Source: Actinomadura kijaniata NBRC 14229 (GTDB lineage: Bacteria > Actinomycetota > Actinomycetes > Streptosporangiales > Streptosporangiaceae). Taken from it: a DNA stretch of 62,704 bases. Positions 25,007-33,318 of this stretch are shown here, in pieces. The notes below the pieces were generated by a model that saw nothing but the letters and a program-made list of their open reading frames with translations, had not been told where the DNA came from and made no database searches. How positions within the stretch are numbered: position 1 is the first letter of the stretch; every line of letters starts with the position of its first letter. Position numbers and translations under genes: made by a program. The DNA lies in contig NZ_BCQR01000058.1 of assembly GCF_001552175.1 (NCBI RefSeq), forward strand, positions 1 through 62,704, written 5' to 3'.

Positions 25007-25225
25007 GTGGACTTCGACTCGTACCTGTGCGCCTCCTACGACCGCTGGACCAACGGCACCTGCTGGGACGACTCCTGCGCCTTCTGCCGGAACCGTCCCG
25101 AACGCCCCAGCCTCGCCCGCGAGCTGGTCCCCGATGACGAGGTCCTCCGCAGGGCGGCCCGCCGCGCCGGGCGGAGGCGCGTCAGGGCGCGCCGGCGTCC
25201 AGTTCGGCGGCGACCTCGCGGGTGA
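25007..25225 (+). CDS. Small Cys-rich protein, 5' part possibly frameshifted
   Basis: A 72-residue frame beginning at GTG 25007 with AGGAG at 24996-25000. Cysteines 8, 19, 24 and 27 (SYLCASY, NGTCWDDSCAFC) suggest a metal-binding knot. In the same frame just upstream lies GICPRCRLRQEYA with another CxxC but no start codon. An ATG at 24921 with a good ribosome binding site reads MPRRRPSALRADFRRAG in a different frame and would join it if one G were added to the run at 24968-24970. The real gene may therefore be 24921-25225 (about 101 residues) and broken here. The 3' 44 nt overlap the convergent oxygenase gene. Confidence 0.4.
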   Translation: MDFDSYLCASYDRWTNGTCWDDSCAFCRNRPERPSLARELVPDDEVLRRAARRAGRRRVRARRRPVRRRPRG

Positions 25226-26861
25226 GGGCGACCAGCTCGGGATCGAGCCGGTCGAGGCGTTCGTCCAGGTCGTCGGCGAAGCGCAGCCGGTCCAGGCCCT
25301 CCGGCGCGGGCACCGCCCGCGGCATCCACGCCGAGTGGATCAGGAACGGCACCGTCGTGCCGTGCGGCGGCGCCAGCACCGCGACCGGGCCGCGCCCCAC
25401 GTCGGCGGCGTCGAACACCTCCACCCGGAAGCGGTCGTCGTTGTGGACCGCGAGCACCAGGTACCCGTCGTGCCCGCCGGGGGCGGCCCCGGCGTAGGGG
25501 TCGCCGCCCGCGCCCGGCGAACGCGGCACGAACGCCGGCGACGTCGGATAGTCGTCCAGCGCGAACGTCCACTCCGCCAGCGGCTTCAGCCCCTCCCGGT
25601 CGAACGACGCCAGCACCGCCGGGGTCTCCTCCGCCGGGAACAGCGACCGGTCGATCCGGTCGCCGTAGTTCCGCAGCGCCCGCTGGTTGACCGCCTCGGG
25701 GTGGAAGCCGAGGAAGACCAGGTGGTGCCGGGTCGGGGCGAGCTGCCCGGGGAAACTCCAGTCGATCGCCGACAGCTCCGCCTGCCACCAGCGCCGCGGA
25801 TCGCGGGCACGGGCCCGTTCGGTGACCTCCCCGGTCCCGGGGTCGAAGCGGAGCAGGGTCGTCAGCGCGGGCGTCATGCCGTGGCAGTACATCCCGCGCA
25901 GCGCCGGGTCGATCGGCCGCCCGAACGCGTCCACGTCGTCCTCGCGGAGGTACATCCCGATGTCCACGCCCGGCGTGTGCTCCATGACGACCTCGACGCC
26001 GTCGGCGTCGTCGTACCGCGCGTAGAAGTGGTTGACCTCCGGCGCGATCCGGAACTCCGCGCAGGTCACCGTGGTGCGCCCCGGGACCAGGTCGTCCTTA
26101 CGGACCAGCAGCACGGGGCCGTCGGGGTTGTTGGCGACGGTCCGGTCCCCGCCGAAGATCTCCTGCGGATCGACCTTGTAGGCGGTGTCGGCCAGCACCA
26201 GCCAGTCCCGGGTCTGGGTGATGGTGTGGGTGGCCTGCGGCAGCGTGGCGTTCTCCACGACCCAGCGGCGCACGTGCTTCCCGGTCCCGTCGTAGCGGAC
26301 CACCGACACGGCGCCGGACACGACGTCGCGGCTGACGTTCCACATGCAGTCGCGCTCGGGGTCGATCACCGGGTGCGCCGACGAGGAGACCAGCGGCAGC
26401 ACGGCCTGGTCCAGCGCGGGCCTCCAGTCGTCGCGGTGCCCGACCTCGGCGACGAACGCCAGCGTCACCGGATCGACCTCCACGGGCCGCCCGGCGTCCC
26501 AGGTCGCGAACAGCCGGTCGCCCCACGGCAGCGGCGCGGTGTTGGCGGCGTTCACGAACCCCCACGGCGAGCCGGTCCCCACGGGCCCGGCGGTGAACAG
26601 GTCGGGCCGCCTGCGCCGCAGCCGCACCGACGGGGTGTCGATCAGGTGGACGCGCCAGGCGAACGTCCCGCCCGGCCCGGGCCGCAGCGCCAGCCGCGCC
26701 ATGATCCCGTCGCCGAAGAACGCGTGGACGGGATGGGTGCGCTGGTCGGAGGTGCTGACCACGAACTGGCCGGTGATGTCGTCCGGCCAGGCCCCGGCGA
26801 CGACCGCCAGCTCCAGGTCGGTCATGCCGGCCTTGGACAGGATGGAACGGGGGATCGGCAT
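25182..26861 (-). CDS. Carotenoid oxygenase (RPE65/CCD family)
   Basis: A 559-residue seven-bladed propeller iron enzyme that cleaves a double bond of carotenoids, stilbenes or related molecules with O2. The four His ligands are visible in SSSAHPVID, QATHTITQ, EVNHFYARY and FLIHSAWMPRA. ATG 26861 has GGAGG nearby; GTG 26864 is equally possible. No carotenoid synthesis gene is in the window, so the substrate is unknown and may be imported or non-carotenoid. Confidence 0.85.
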   Translation of the reverse strand: MPIPRSILSKAGMTDLELAVVAGAWPDDITGQFVVSTSDQRTHPVHAFFGDGIMARLALRPGPGGTFAWRVHLIDTPSVRLRRRRPDLFTAGPVGTGSPWGFVNAANTAPLPWGDRLFATWDAGRPVEVDPVTLAFVAEVGHRDDWRPALDQAVLPLVSSSAHPVIDPERDCMWNVSRDVVSGAVSVVRYDGTGKHVRRWVVENATLPQATHTITQTRDWLVLADTAYKVDPQEIFGGDRTVANNPDGPVLLVRKDDLVPGRTTVTCAEFRIAPEVNHFYARYDDADGVEVVMEHTPGVDIGMYLREDDVDAFGRPIDPALRGMYCHGMTPALTTLLRFDPGTGEVTERARARDPRRWWQAELSAIDWSFPGQLAPTRHHLVFLGFHPEAVNQRALRNYGDRIDRSLFPAEETPAVLASFDREGLKPLAEWTFALDDYPTSPAFVPRSPGAGGDPYAGAAPGGHDGYLVLAVHNDDRFRVEVFDAADVGRGPVAVLAPPHGTTVPFLIHSAWMPRAVPAPEGLDRLRFADDLDERLDRLDPELVALTREVAAELDAGAP

Positions 26862-27006
26862 CACGCCTCCAACAGCGCCCGGCGACACCCCCAACCAACC
26901 GCCCCACCCCACCCGTCGTCAAGACCCTAACCACTACGAGCGGGCGGCGTCGCCCGGGGGCTCGCGCCTCACCAGGTCTTGGCGAGCGCGGCATCGCTTC
27001 GCGATC

Positions 27007-27067
27007 TGGCCTGCGGGCCCTCGCCTCCGGCGTCGGCCCCGCAGGTCAGGTAACGCGCTCGCGTGCG
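27007..27067. repeat. GC-rich dispersed repeat-like segment
   Basis: The segment contains TGGCCTGCGGGCC and, at 27055-27067, GCGCTCGCGTGCG. Nearly the same pair (TGGCCTACGG then GCGCTCGCGTGCG) recurs at 36855-36876, and TGGCCTACGG again at the window end. CCTGCGGGCC and GGCCCCGCAGG here can also form an imperfect hairpin. Confidence 0.4.
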
Positions 27068-27095
27068 TGGCCGAGGCCCACTTTGACGACAGACC

Positions 27096-27293
27096 CTAGG
27101 TCGAGGCGAGTTCCCCATGCCGCGAACAGTGCGCCGTCCACCCCAGCGGCGTCACCTGGACGACCATCCGGCGGCGGCACCGGGGGCAGTACCGGGGCGG
27201 CTCCATCGCGCGGGCCGCGCGGCACACCGCGTGGTCGCCCTCCCCGGCGGGTTCCCCGCAACGGTCGCAGTACGTCTCCACAGCGTTCGTCAC
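27096..27293 (-). CDS. bsaP: Biotin synthase auxiliary protein
   Basis: A 65-residue zinc-ribbon-like protein with Cys9/Cys12 (YCDRCG), Cys24, Cys36/Cys39 (RYCPRCRRRM) and Cys56 (AHCSRHGE). The string EPPRYCPRC, then MVVQVTPLGWTAHCSRHG, agrees with my memory of BsaP (Rv1590 in M. tuberculosis), an iron-sulfur helper that actinobacterial BioB needs for catalysis. In mycobacteria it sits next to bioB; here the carotenoid oxygenase and others separate them. GTG 27293 is the most likely start. Confidence 0.72.
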   Translation of the reverse strand: MTNAVETYCDRCGEPAGEGDHAVCRAARAMEPPRYCPRCRRRMVVQVTPLGWTAHCSRHGELAST

Positions 27294-27425
27294 GGCCGGA
27301 ACCCTACCTACTCCCCGAGACGGCCACACCAGACCCCATCACCGAACCGCGCGACCACATCAGCGGCACCACCAGTGCGCGGACCGGCCGGGGGGAGGCG
27401 TCACCTCGTCGTGGCGGGCCGAGGG

Positions 27426-27827
27426 TCAGGCGTTCGGCCATGTGGTGGTCACCTTGCCGGGCGTGATCCGCGCGACGACCCACTGCGGGTCCGGTCCGGC
27501 GAACCCGGGATACGGTCCGCCCGTGTACTTGTGCGACAGCTCGTCGATCAGCGTGCCGTCCGGGTCGTCCGCGAGGGAGGCGGTGCCCTGCACCTGGACG
27601 CTCTCGTAGGGGCGGGCGGGGTCGAAGATCGCCACGGTCGCCCGCGGGTCCCGCTCCAGGTTGGCGACCTTGCGGCGGCTCCTGGGCAGCGCGAACAGCA
27701 GGTCGTCCCCGTCGTGCTTCACCCAGACCACGGTCGAATGCGGCCTGCCGTCGGGATCGAGCGTGGAGAGCACGGCGAAGTTCGCGCCGTCGAACAGCGC
27801 GCGCACCTTCTCGGTGAGCTGGACCAT
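27426..27827 (-). CDS. PPOX-class (F420- or flavin-dependent) split-barrel oxidoreductase
   Basis: A 133-residue protein of the pyridoxamine-phosphate-oxidase-like split barrel. FAVLSTLDPDGRPHSTVVWVKHDGDDLLFAL and the strand KVANLERDPRATVAIFDP are typical of actinobacterial F420-dependent PPOX reductases (Rv1155-like). The cofactor cannot be decided from sequence alone. ATG 27827 follows AAAGGGA. It lies 73 nt after the RidA-like gene and may share its promoter. Confidence 0.88.
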   Translation of the reverse strand: MVQLTEKVRALFDGANFAVLSTLDPDGRPHSTVVWVKHDGDDLLFALPRSRRKVANLERDPRATVAIFDPARPYESVQVQGTASLADDPDGTLIDELSHKYTGGPYPGFAGPDPQWVVARITPGKVTTTWPNA

Positions 27828-27900
27828 CGGCTTCCCTTTCCCGTGGGTCGCGGTTTCCGCGTTCGTGGCGGGGTGTCGCGTGCGGCGCGGTCGGTTCGGC

Positions 27901-28296
27901 TCAGTCCATCGCGGTCGCTTCGAGCGCGACGAGGAGTTGCGGGCTCACGAGACGGTCGACGCCGAGCAGGGTGCTGGCGAAGCGCTCGCCGGCGCCCGCG
28001 AAGCGCTCGGTCAGAACGGCGAAGTGCTGGAGCAGCGCGTCGACGTCGGTGGTGTAGACGTTGAGCCGGACCACGTCGGCCAGCGTCATGTCGGCGTCGG
28101 CGAGGACCGCTTCGAGGTTGTCGACCGCCATACGGAGCTGGGCGGCCATGTCGCCCGGATGCCGCACGTCGCCGTTGGCGTCGACGGCGTCCTGGGCACT
28201 GCAGACGAGTTCCCGGCGCCGGCCCTCGATGAGCTGCGCCTGGTCGAAGCCGAGCCGCACCGACCACGGCCACGGGTTGACGGCTGTGCGTTCCAT
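27901..28296 (-). CDS. RidA-family protein lacking the usual active-site arginine
   Basis: A 131-residue protein of the YjgF/RidA fold (VCSAQDAVDANGDVRHPGDM, then VVRLNVYTTDVDALLQHF). RidA deaminates reactive enamine/imine intermediates with an Arg in a P-A-R-S motif; here the aligned stretch is FASTLLGVDRL, with Ser in place of that Arg. It is therefore more likely a Rid subgroup with another reaction. ATG 28296 is chosen; an upstream TTG at 28305 is weaker. It is divergent from the HxlR regulator. Confidence 0.82.
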   Translation of the reverse strand: MERTAVNPWPWSVRLGFDQAQLIEGRRRELVCSAQDAVDANGDVRHPGDMAAQLRMAVDNLEAVLADADMTLADVVRLNVYTTDVDALLQHFAVLTERFAGAGERFASTLLGVDRLVSPQLLVALEATAMD

Positions 28297-28327
28297 GATC
28301 CCCAATTCCTTTCGTTTTGATAGCAGC

Positions 28328-28346
28328 TACTTTCTTATGGGAAGTA
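28328..28346. promoter_or_regulatory. Near-perfect dyad between ridA-like and hxlR genes
   Basis: TACTTTC (28328-28334) and GGAAGTA (28340-28346) pair at six of seven positions. AT-rich and placed in the divergent gap, it is a fair candidate HxlR operator. Confidence 0.45.
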
Positions 28347-28388
28347 TCTACGCGTCAAGGGCAAGCAGCGGTGAGTACGATGGGGACC

Positions 28389-29114
28389 ATGGCGACGAAC
28401 CGTCGGTACGGTGACGGGTGCGCGATCGCGACCGCGCTCGACCATGTGGGCGAGCGGTGGGCCCTGCTGATCGTGCGCGAACTCCTGCTGGGGCCGAAAC
28501 GGTTCACCGACCTGCAGGACGGGCTGCCGGGCGCCGGCCCCAAGATCCTGGCGCAGCGGCTTCGGGAGCTGGAGGGCAACGGTGTCGTGCGGCGCCGCAC
28601 CCTGCCTCCGCCGGCCGGCTCACAGGTCTACGAGCTGACCGAATGGGGCGCCCGACTGGATGCCGTCGTCGTCACGCTGGGACGTTGGGGACAGGGCGCA
28701 CCGGAGCCGTCCGGCGAGCACGTGGGGGCGGACTCCGCGATGATCAAGATGCGCGGCCTCTTCCGCCCGCGGCCGGACCGGCCCTGGACCGCCACCTACG
28801 AGGTGCGCCTCGGCCGCCACCGCTTCACCATCCGGGTGGTGGACGGCCGGCTCGCCGAGATGAGCCGCGGGGAGCCGCAGGGCCGGCCCGACACGGTCAT
28901 CGATACCGACCCCGACACCCTGGACCGCGTGGTCGGCATGGACTCGACGGTGCTCACCGGAGCCATCGACGACGGTCGGCTCACCGTCACCGGGGACGGC
29001 CGGGCCGGCCGACGCCTGTTCGACGCGGTACGCGTCGAACAGGGCGGCGGCCCGGACCGTGCCACGGACAGCGGGACTCAGGGGCGCATCCGTGCCACCA
29101 GGCCGGTGTCGTAG
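28389..29114 (+). CDS. HxlR-family regulator with C-terminal sterol-carrier-like domain
   Basis: A 241-residue regulator. The HxlR winged helix occupies residues about 8-95 (IATALDHVGERWALLIVREL, then RFTDLQDGLPGAGPKILAQRL). The C-terminal 110 residues (TATYEVRLGRHRFTIRVVDG and on) resemble an SCP2-type lipid-binding domain, a pairing known in actinobacteria that suggests a lipophilic effector. ATG 28389 or 28380 could be the start. Divergent from the RidA-PPOX genes, which it may control. The end overlaps the carboxylase gene by 37 nt. Confidence 0.85.
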   Translation: MATNRRYGDGCAIATALDHVGERWALLIVRELLLGPKRFTDLQDGLPGAGPKILAQRLRELEGNGVVRRRTLPPPAGSQVYELTEWGARLDAVVVTLGRWGQGAPEPSGEHVGADSAMIKMRGLFRPRPDRPWTATYEVRLGRHRFTIRVVDGRLAEMSRGEPQGRPDTVIDTDPDTLDRVVGMDSTVLTGAIDDGRLTVTGDGRAGRRLFDAVRVEQGGGPDRATDSGTQGRIRATRPVS

Positions 29115-30436
29115 GAGCCGTCCGCGAACTCGGGGTGGTTCAGAAGCTCCAGCAGGAACGGCAGGTTCGTCGTCGGTCCCTCGATCCGGAACGCCTCCAG
29201 CGCCTGCGCCGCTCGTCCCAGCGCCGCCTCCCGGTCGGCGCCGAACACGCACAGCTTCGCCAGCAGCGGGTCGTAGAACGGGGTGACGGTGGTGCCCTCG
29301 GCGTATCCGGCGTCGATGCGGATGCCCTCGCCGACCGGCTCCTCCCACACCCTGATCCGCCCCGGCGACGGCACGAACCGGCGCGGGTCCTCGGCGTACA
29401 CCCGGAACTCCACCGCGTGCCCGCGCGGCCGGATCTCCGAGAACGACGCCCGCTCCCCCGCCGCGACCCGGATCTGCTGCTCCACCAGGTCGATCCCGGT
29501 GGTCATCTCGGTGACCGGGTGCCCGACCTGGAGGCGGGTGTTCATCTCCAGGAAGAAGAACTCCCCGGCGGCCGGGTCGACCAGGAACTCCACCGTCCCC
29601 GCGCCCCGGTAGCCGATCGTCTCGCCCGCCACCACCGCCGCGCCCAGCATCCGGGCGCGCAGCTCGTCGGCCAGCCCGGGCGAGGGGGTCTCCTCCACGA
29701 CCTTCTGGTGGCGGCGCTGCACCGAGCATTCGCGGTCGCCGAGCGCCACGACCGTGCCGTCGGCGAGCCCGAGGATCTGCACCTCGACGTGCCGGGCGTT
29801 CTCGACGAACCGTTCCAGCAGGACGTCGGGGGTGGCGAAGAACCGTTCGGCGCGTCCGCGCGCGGTGCGGTAGGCGGCGCGCACGCCCGCCTCGTCGCGG
29901 GCGGGGGCCAGCCCGATCCCGCCGCCCCCGGTGGCGGCCTTCACCATCACCGGGTAGCCGACGCGCGCGGCCTCCTCGACGGCGGTGTCCTCGTCGGGCA
30001 CCGGCTCCCACACCCCGGGGGTGACCGGCAGGCCCGCCTCCTTCATCAGGTTCCGGGCGTTGATCTTGTCGCCCATGCGGGCGATCGCCAGGGGGTCCGG
30101 CCCGATCCAGCCGATCCCGGCGTGCAGCACCCGGCGCGCGAACTCGGCGTTCTCGGCCAGGAAGCCGTAGCCGGGGTGGATCGCCTGCGCGTTGGTGCGG
30201 TCGGCCGCCTCCATGATCGCGGGGATGTCGAGATAGCTGCGGCCGGGCTCGGCGGGACCGATCAGGATCGCTTCGTCCGCCTCGGCGACGAACGGCAGTC
30301 TCGCGTCGGCCTCCGAGTACACGGCGATGGCCTTCAGGCCCATCGCCCGGACGGTGCGGATGATCCGGGACGCGATCTCGCCCCGATTGGCCACCAGGAC
30401 CGACTCGAACACCTGGGAGTTCTCCTCTCCGTCCAT
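29078..30436 (-). CDS. Biotin carboxylase subunit with altered active-site motif
   Basis: A 452-residue ATP-grasp enzyme of the AccC type, expected to carboxylate biotin on a carrier protein using bicarbonate and ATP. N-terminal LVANRGEIASRIIRT, ATP loop MVKAATGGGGIGL, DRECSVQRRHQKVVEE and EMNTRLQV are all present. Where almost all biotin carboxylases have EHPVTE, this one has GHPVTE: Gly305 (codon 29522-29524) replaces the Glu equivalent to E. coli Glu296, the proposed base for bicarbonate. No biotin carrier domain or carboxyltransferase gene is nearby. It may be inactive, use another mechanism, or represent a sequencing error of one base. Confidence 0.9.
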   Translation of the reverse strand: MDGEENSQVFESVLVANRGEIASRIIRTVRAMGLKAIAVYSEADARLPFVAEADEAILIGPAEPGRSYLDIPAIMEAADRTNAQAIHPGYGFLAENAEFARRVLHAGIGWIGPDPLAIARMGDKINARNLMKEAGLPVTPGVWEPVPDEDTAVEEAARVGYPVMVKAATGGGGIGLAPARDEAGVRAAYRTARGRAERFFATPDVLLERFVENARHVEVQILGLADGTVVALGDRECSVQRRHQKVVEETPSPGLADELRARMLGAAVVAGETIGYRGAGTVEFLVDPAAGEFFFLEMNTRLQVGHPVTEMTTGIDLVEQQIRVAAGERASFSEIRPRGHAVEFRVYAEDPRRFVPSPGRIRVWEEPVGEGIRIDAGYAEGTTVTPFYDPLLAKLCVFGADREAALGRAAQALEAFRIEGPTTNLPFLLELLNHPEFADGSYDTGLVARMRP

Positions 30437-30543
30437 CGACCCGGCGCCGTCCCGATCCGGCCGCCCGGTCGCCGATCACCGGCTCACGGTTCTGTCCGTG
30501 TCCAGTTTGCCCGTGTCCACACCATGTGATCGGTAACTGTGCC

Positions 30544-31905
30544 TCAGTACCGGGGCCGCCGGTCGACCACGCGGCTCAGCGCCTCGACCACGGTCGGGTC
30601 GTACTCGGAGGCCGAGTCCAGGCGCAGCCGCTCCAGCACCGCCGCGCCCCGGTCCCGGTCGGCCGAGTCGCCGACCAGGTCGTCGTAGGCGTTGGCGACC
30701 TTGATGATCCGGCTGGCCAGCGGCGGCGGCACCGGCCGCACCCCCGACCCGTCGCCGGGCGCGGCACTGCGGTAGGGGTGGGACGACAGCCGCACGATGT
30801 GGGCGACGCGGTCCAGCACCCCGGTCTGCCTGATCACCTCGGCGCCGAGCTCGGCGATGCGGCGCTGCTCGGCGGGCGAGGCCAGCACGGTCGCGCCGCC
30901 GGGGATGGGGTCGCCCAGCGACAGCTGCCCGATGTCGTGCATCAGCGCCGCGTACTCCAGCTCCAGCAGCGGGCCCTCGGCCATGCCCAGCTCGCGGCCC
31001 ATCGCGACGGCCAGCCGCGACACCCGGCGCGAGTGCCCGGTCTCGACGTAGCCGCCGACCTCGGTGACCCGCGACAGCGCCCGCACCGTCTGCAGGTAGG
31101 TGGCGCGGATGCCCGCGTACCGGCGGAACGCGAACTGCGTCACCAGGATCGGCGCGGTGAACACCAGCAGCGCGGCCGTGCCGAGGAACGTCGTGGCGAC
31201 CGCGATCAGCATCGCGGTCGCGCTGGTCGCCGCGCACAGCGGCGCCTTGGCGTGGATCTCGTCGCGCAGCGCGATCCCGAACCGGGCCCGCACCGCCTCC
31301 GCCCGGATCATCGCGGCGATCACGACGTCGGCGCAGCAGGAGGCGACGACCACCACGCCCATCGCGGCCAGCAGCACCGGCCAGCCCAGGTCGAGCGAGA
31401 CCAGCGGCCGGAAGGACACCGCGACGATCCCCACGGTGATCAGCCGCCGGGCGGTGGCGTCCAGCCGGGGGCTGCGGCCGACGGCGACGTGCGGCAGCGA
31501 CCCGACCAGCATCCCGGCGGCGGTGACCGCGACGACCTGGAGCCAGGAGTGCTCGGCGGGCACCACGCCCAGCGGCCCGACGACCTGCCCGCCGCCGCCC
31601 GGCCCGACGCCGACCAGCAGCGCGTAGCCGACCGCGCCCGCCGTGGCGACGGGGGCGACCTCCCGGTTGCCGGGCATGACCATGCGGAACAGCTCGCCGA
31701 GCGCGATCAGCACGCCGAACGCGACCGCGACCCGCGCCTGCGCCAGGCCGACCGCGGCGACCTGGGTGACCGCGCCGAGCACGCCGAGGCCCGCGACGGC
31801 GATCAGCATGAGCTGGCCGGAGTCCAGGCGCTGCCAGGCGGGCCGGCGGCGGGAGTGCAGGGGGGCGCCGAGCCGTGCGGCGGCGTTGCCTGTGGGGGCG
31901 TTCAT
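30544..31905 (-). CDS. Membrane protein with degenerate HD domain
   Basis: A 453-residue protein. Eight or so hydrophobic segments fill residues about 30-250 (for example LMLIAVAGLGVLGAVTQVAA, AMGVVVVASCCADVVIAA). A cytoplasmic HD domain follows with HSRRVSRLAVAMG and MHDIGQLSL. The GYP motif is absent (HPYRSAAPGDGSG stands there), so cyclic-di-GMP hydrolysis is doubtful. It starts 18 nt after the canonical HD-GYP gene and has the same architecture, so the pair probably arose by duplication and forms one operon. Confidence 0.85.
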   Translation of the reverse strand: MNAPTGNAAARLGAPLHSRRRPAWQRLDSGQLMLIAVAGLGVLGAVTQVAAVGLAQARVAVAFGVLIALGELFRMVMPGNREVAPVATAGAVGYALLVGVGPGGGGQVVGPLGVVPAEHSWLQVVAVTAAGMLVGSLPHVAVGRSPRLDATARRLITVGIVAVSFRPLVSLDLGWPVLLAAMGVVVVASCCADVVIAAMIRAEAVRARFGIALRDEIHAKAPLCAATSATAMLIAVATTFLGTAALLVFTAPILVTQFAFRRYAGIRATYLQTVRALSRVTEVGGYVETGHSRRVSRLAVAMGRELGMAEGPLLELEYAALMHDIGQLSLGDPIPGGATVLASPAEQRRIAELGAEVIRQTGVLDRVAHIVRLSSHPYRSAAPGDGSGVRPVPPPLASRIIKVANAYDDLVGDSADRDRGAAVLERLRLDSASEYDPTVVEALSRVVDRRPRY

Positions 31906-31923
31906 CCGGGAGCGGTCCCCTTC

Positions 31924-33273
31924 TCAGCTGCGCACGCCGTCCCCGGCGACCCGGATGGGGGCGCTGGGGTCGTCGTGGTCCTGGCGGGTGGTCTCCACCA
32001 CGTCGTCGTCGGGCAGGACCGGCGGCCGCGGCGGCTCCCAGCCCTCGCGCTGCAGGGCCCGCAGGAACGCCTCGACCATCACCGGGTCGAAGTGGTCGCC
32101 GATCCCGCGCCTCAGCTCGGCCACCGCCTCCTCGATGCTGCGGGCGGGCCGGTAGGAGCGGGTGGAGGTCATCGAGTCGAACGCGTCGGCCACCGAGATC
32201 ACCCGCGCGAACTCGGGGATCTCGTCCCCGGCCAGCCCCATCGGGTAGCCGCGGCCGTTCATCTTCTCGTGGTGGTGCATGATCCCGGCGAGCGCCTCGT
32301 CCAGGAAGCCGATCTCCCGGACGATCTCCAGCCCGCGCATCGGGTGCAGCTGGATGGCGGCGAACTCCTCCTCGGTGAGGGGCCCGTCCTTCTGCAGCAC
32401 CTTGGTGGGGACGCCGAGCTTGCCGACGTCGTGCAGCATGCCGGCGTAGCGGATCGCCTCGACCCGGTCGGGCCGCATCCCGATCTCCTGGGCGATCATG
32501 ACGGAGCCGCGCGACACGCGTTCGGAGTGGCCGCGCGTGTAGTAGTCCTTGGTCTCCACGGCCTGGCACAGCGTGGCCAGGGTCGCCTGGTGGGCCTGCT
32601 GCTGGGCGTGCGTCTGCTCCATCGCCCACCGCGCGATGAACAGCGGCAGCAGCACCAGCACGGCGGCGAACGGCCCCAGCCGGTCCCACAGTCCGGCGAT
32701 CAGCAGCCCGAACATGCCGTAGCCGAGGCAGCCGACCGCGAGCTGCCCGCTCTCGCGCAGCAGCTCGCGCGGGGCGGCCTGCTTGGCCAGCAGCAGGATG
32801 ACGGCCGTGAGGGTCAGGTTGACCAGCACGAACGTGACCAGCGCGCCCAGGAACGGCCCGATCACGTGCTCCACCCAGTGCGGATGTCGGCCGGTGCCGG
32901 ACGCCGCGCCCCCCAGCGCGACGAACACCATGCCCGAGGCGTAGCCGCTGAGGGCGAACTGGGCGCCGTTGAACAGCCGTTTGACCGGGGCGAAGAACCG
33001 CTGCCCGGTGATCACCGCGACGACGCCGAGCAGCGCCGCGCCCTGCGGGCCGAGCAGCACCACCGAGGCGAGGCTGGCGGCGAAGCCCATCGACACCCGC
33101 GCCCGCTCCACGTTGAGCTGGGCCGGCGCGGAGTCGCAGATCAGGAACAGTACGGCCAGCACGACCAGCGCGTGCCAGTCCAGCCCCTGGTAGGAGGACG
33201 TGACGATGAGGCCGGTCGCCAAGGCGACCACCCCGCAGACGTACGCCCAGGCAGCCAGAGGTAGTCCACGCAT
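31924..33273 (-). CDS. Membrane HD-GYP phosphodiesterase
   Basis: A 449-residue protein with an N-terminal membrane domain (about eight helices to residue 215) and a cytoplasmic HD-GYP domain. Metal and signature residues are HSERVSRGSVMIAQEIG, MLHDVGKLGVP, HHEKMNGRGYPMGLAGDEIP and VADAFDSMTSTRSYRPA. The predicted activity is hydrolysis of cyclic di-GMP, lowering its level near the membrane. ATG 33273 follows GAGGGGGCGGCA, an acceptable binding site. First gene of the pair with the degenerate HD protein. Confidence 0.9.
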   Translation of the reverse strand: MRGLPLAAWAYVCGVVALATGLIVTSSYQGLDWHALVVLAVLFLICDSAPAQLNVERARVSMGFAASLASVVLLGPQGAALLGVVAVITGQRFFAPVKRLFNGAQFALSGYASGMVFVALGGAASGTGRHPHWVEHVIGPFLGALVTFVLVNLTLTAVILLLAKQAAPRELLRESGQLAVGCLGYGMFGLLIAGLWDRLGPFAAVLVLLPLFIARWAMEQTHAQQQAHQATLATLCQAVETKDYYTRGHSERVSRGSVMIAQEIGMRPDRVEAIRYAGMLHDVGKLGVPTKVLQKDGPLTEEEFAAIQLHPMRGLEIVREIGFLDEALAGIMHHHEKMNGRGYPMGLAGDEIPEFARVISVADAFDSMTSTRSYRPARSIEEAVAELRRGIGDHFDPVMVEAFLRALQREGWEPPRPPVLPDDDVVETTRQDHDDPSAPIRVAGDGVRS

Positions 33274-33318
33274 TGCCGCCCCCTCGGGAGTCGACTTTCC
33301 GGTCGCGCCGTGCGGCGC

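Noticed and set aside
17931..27293. A single biotin operon or a carotenoid biosynthetic cluster
   Set aside because: Biotin genes are in separate units and strands, and no phytoene synthase, desaturase or cyclase accompanies the carotenoid oxygenase.
30526..33264. 912-codon frame opposite the two HD proteins
   Set aside because: Repetitive His/Arg/Gln/Gly composition typical of antisense frames in GC-rich DNA; no start signal or domain.
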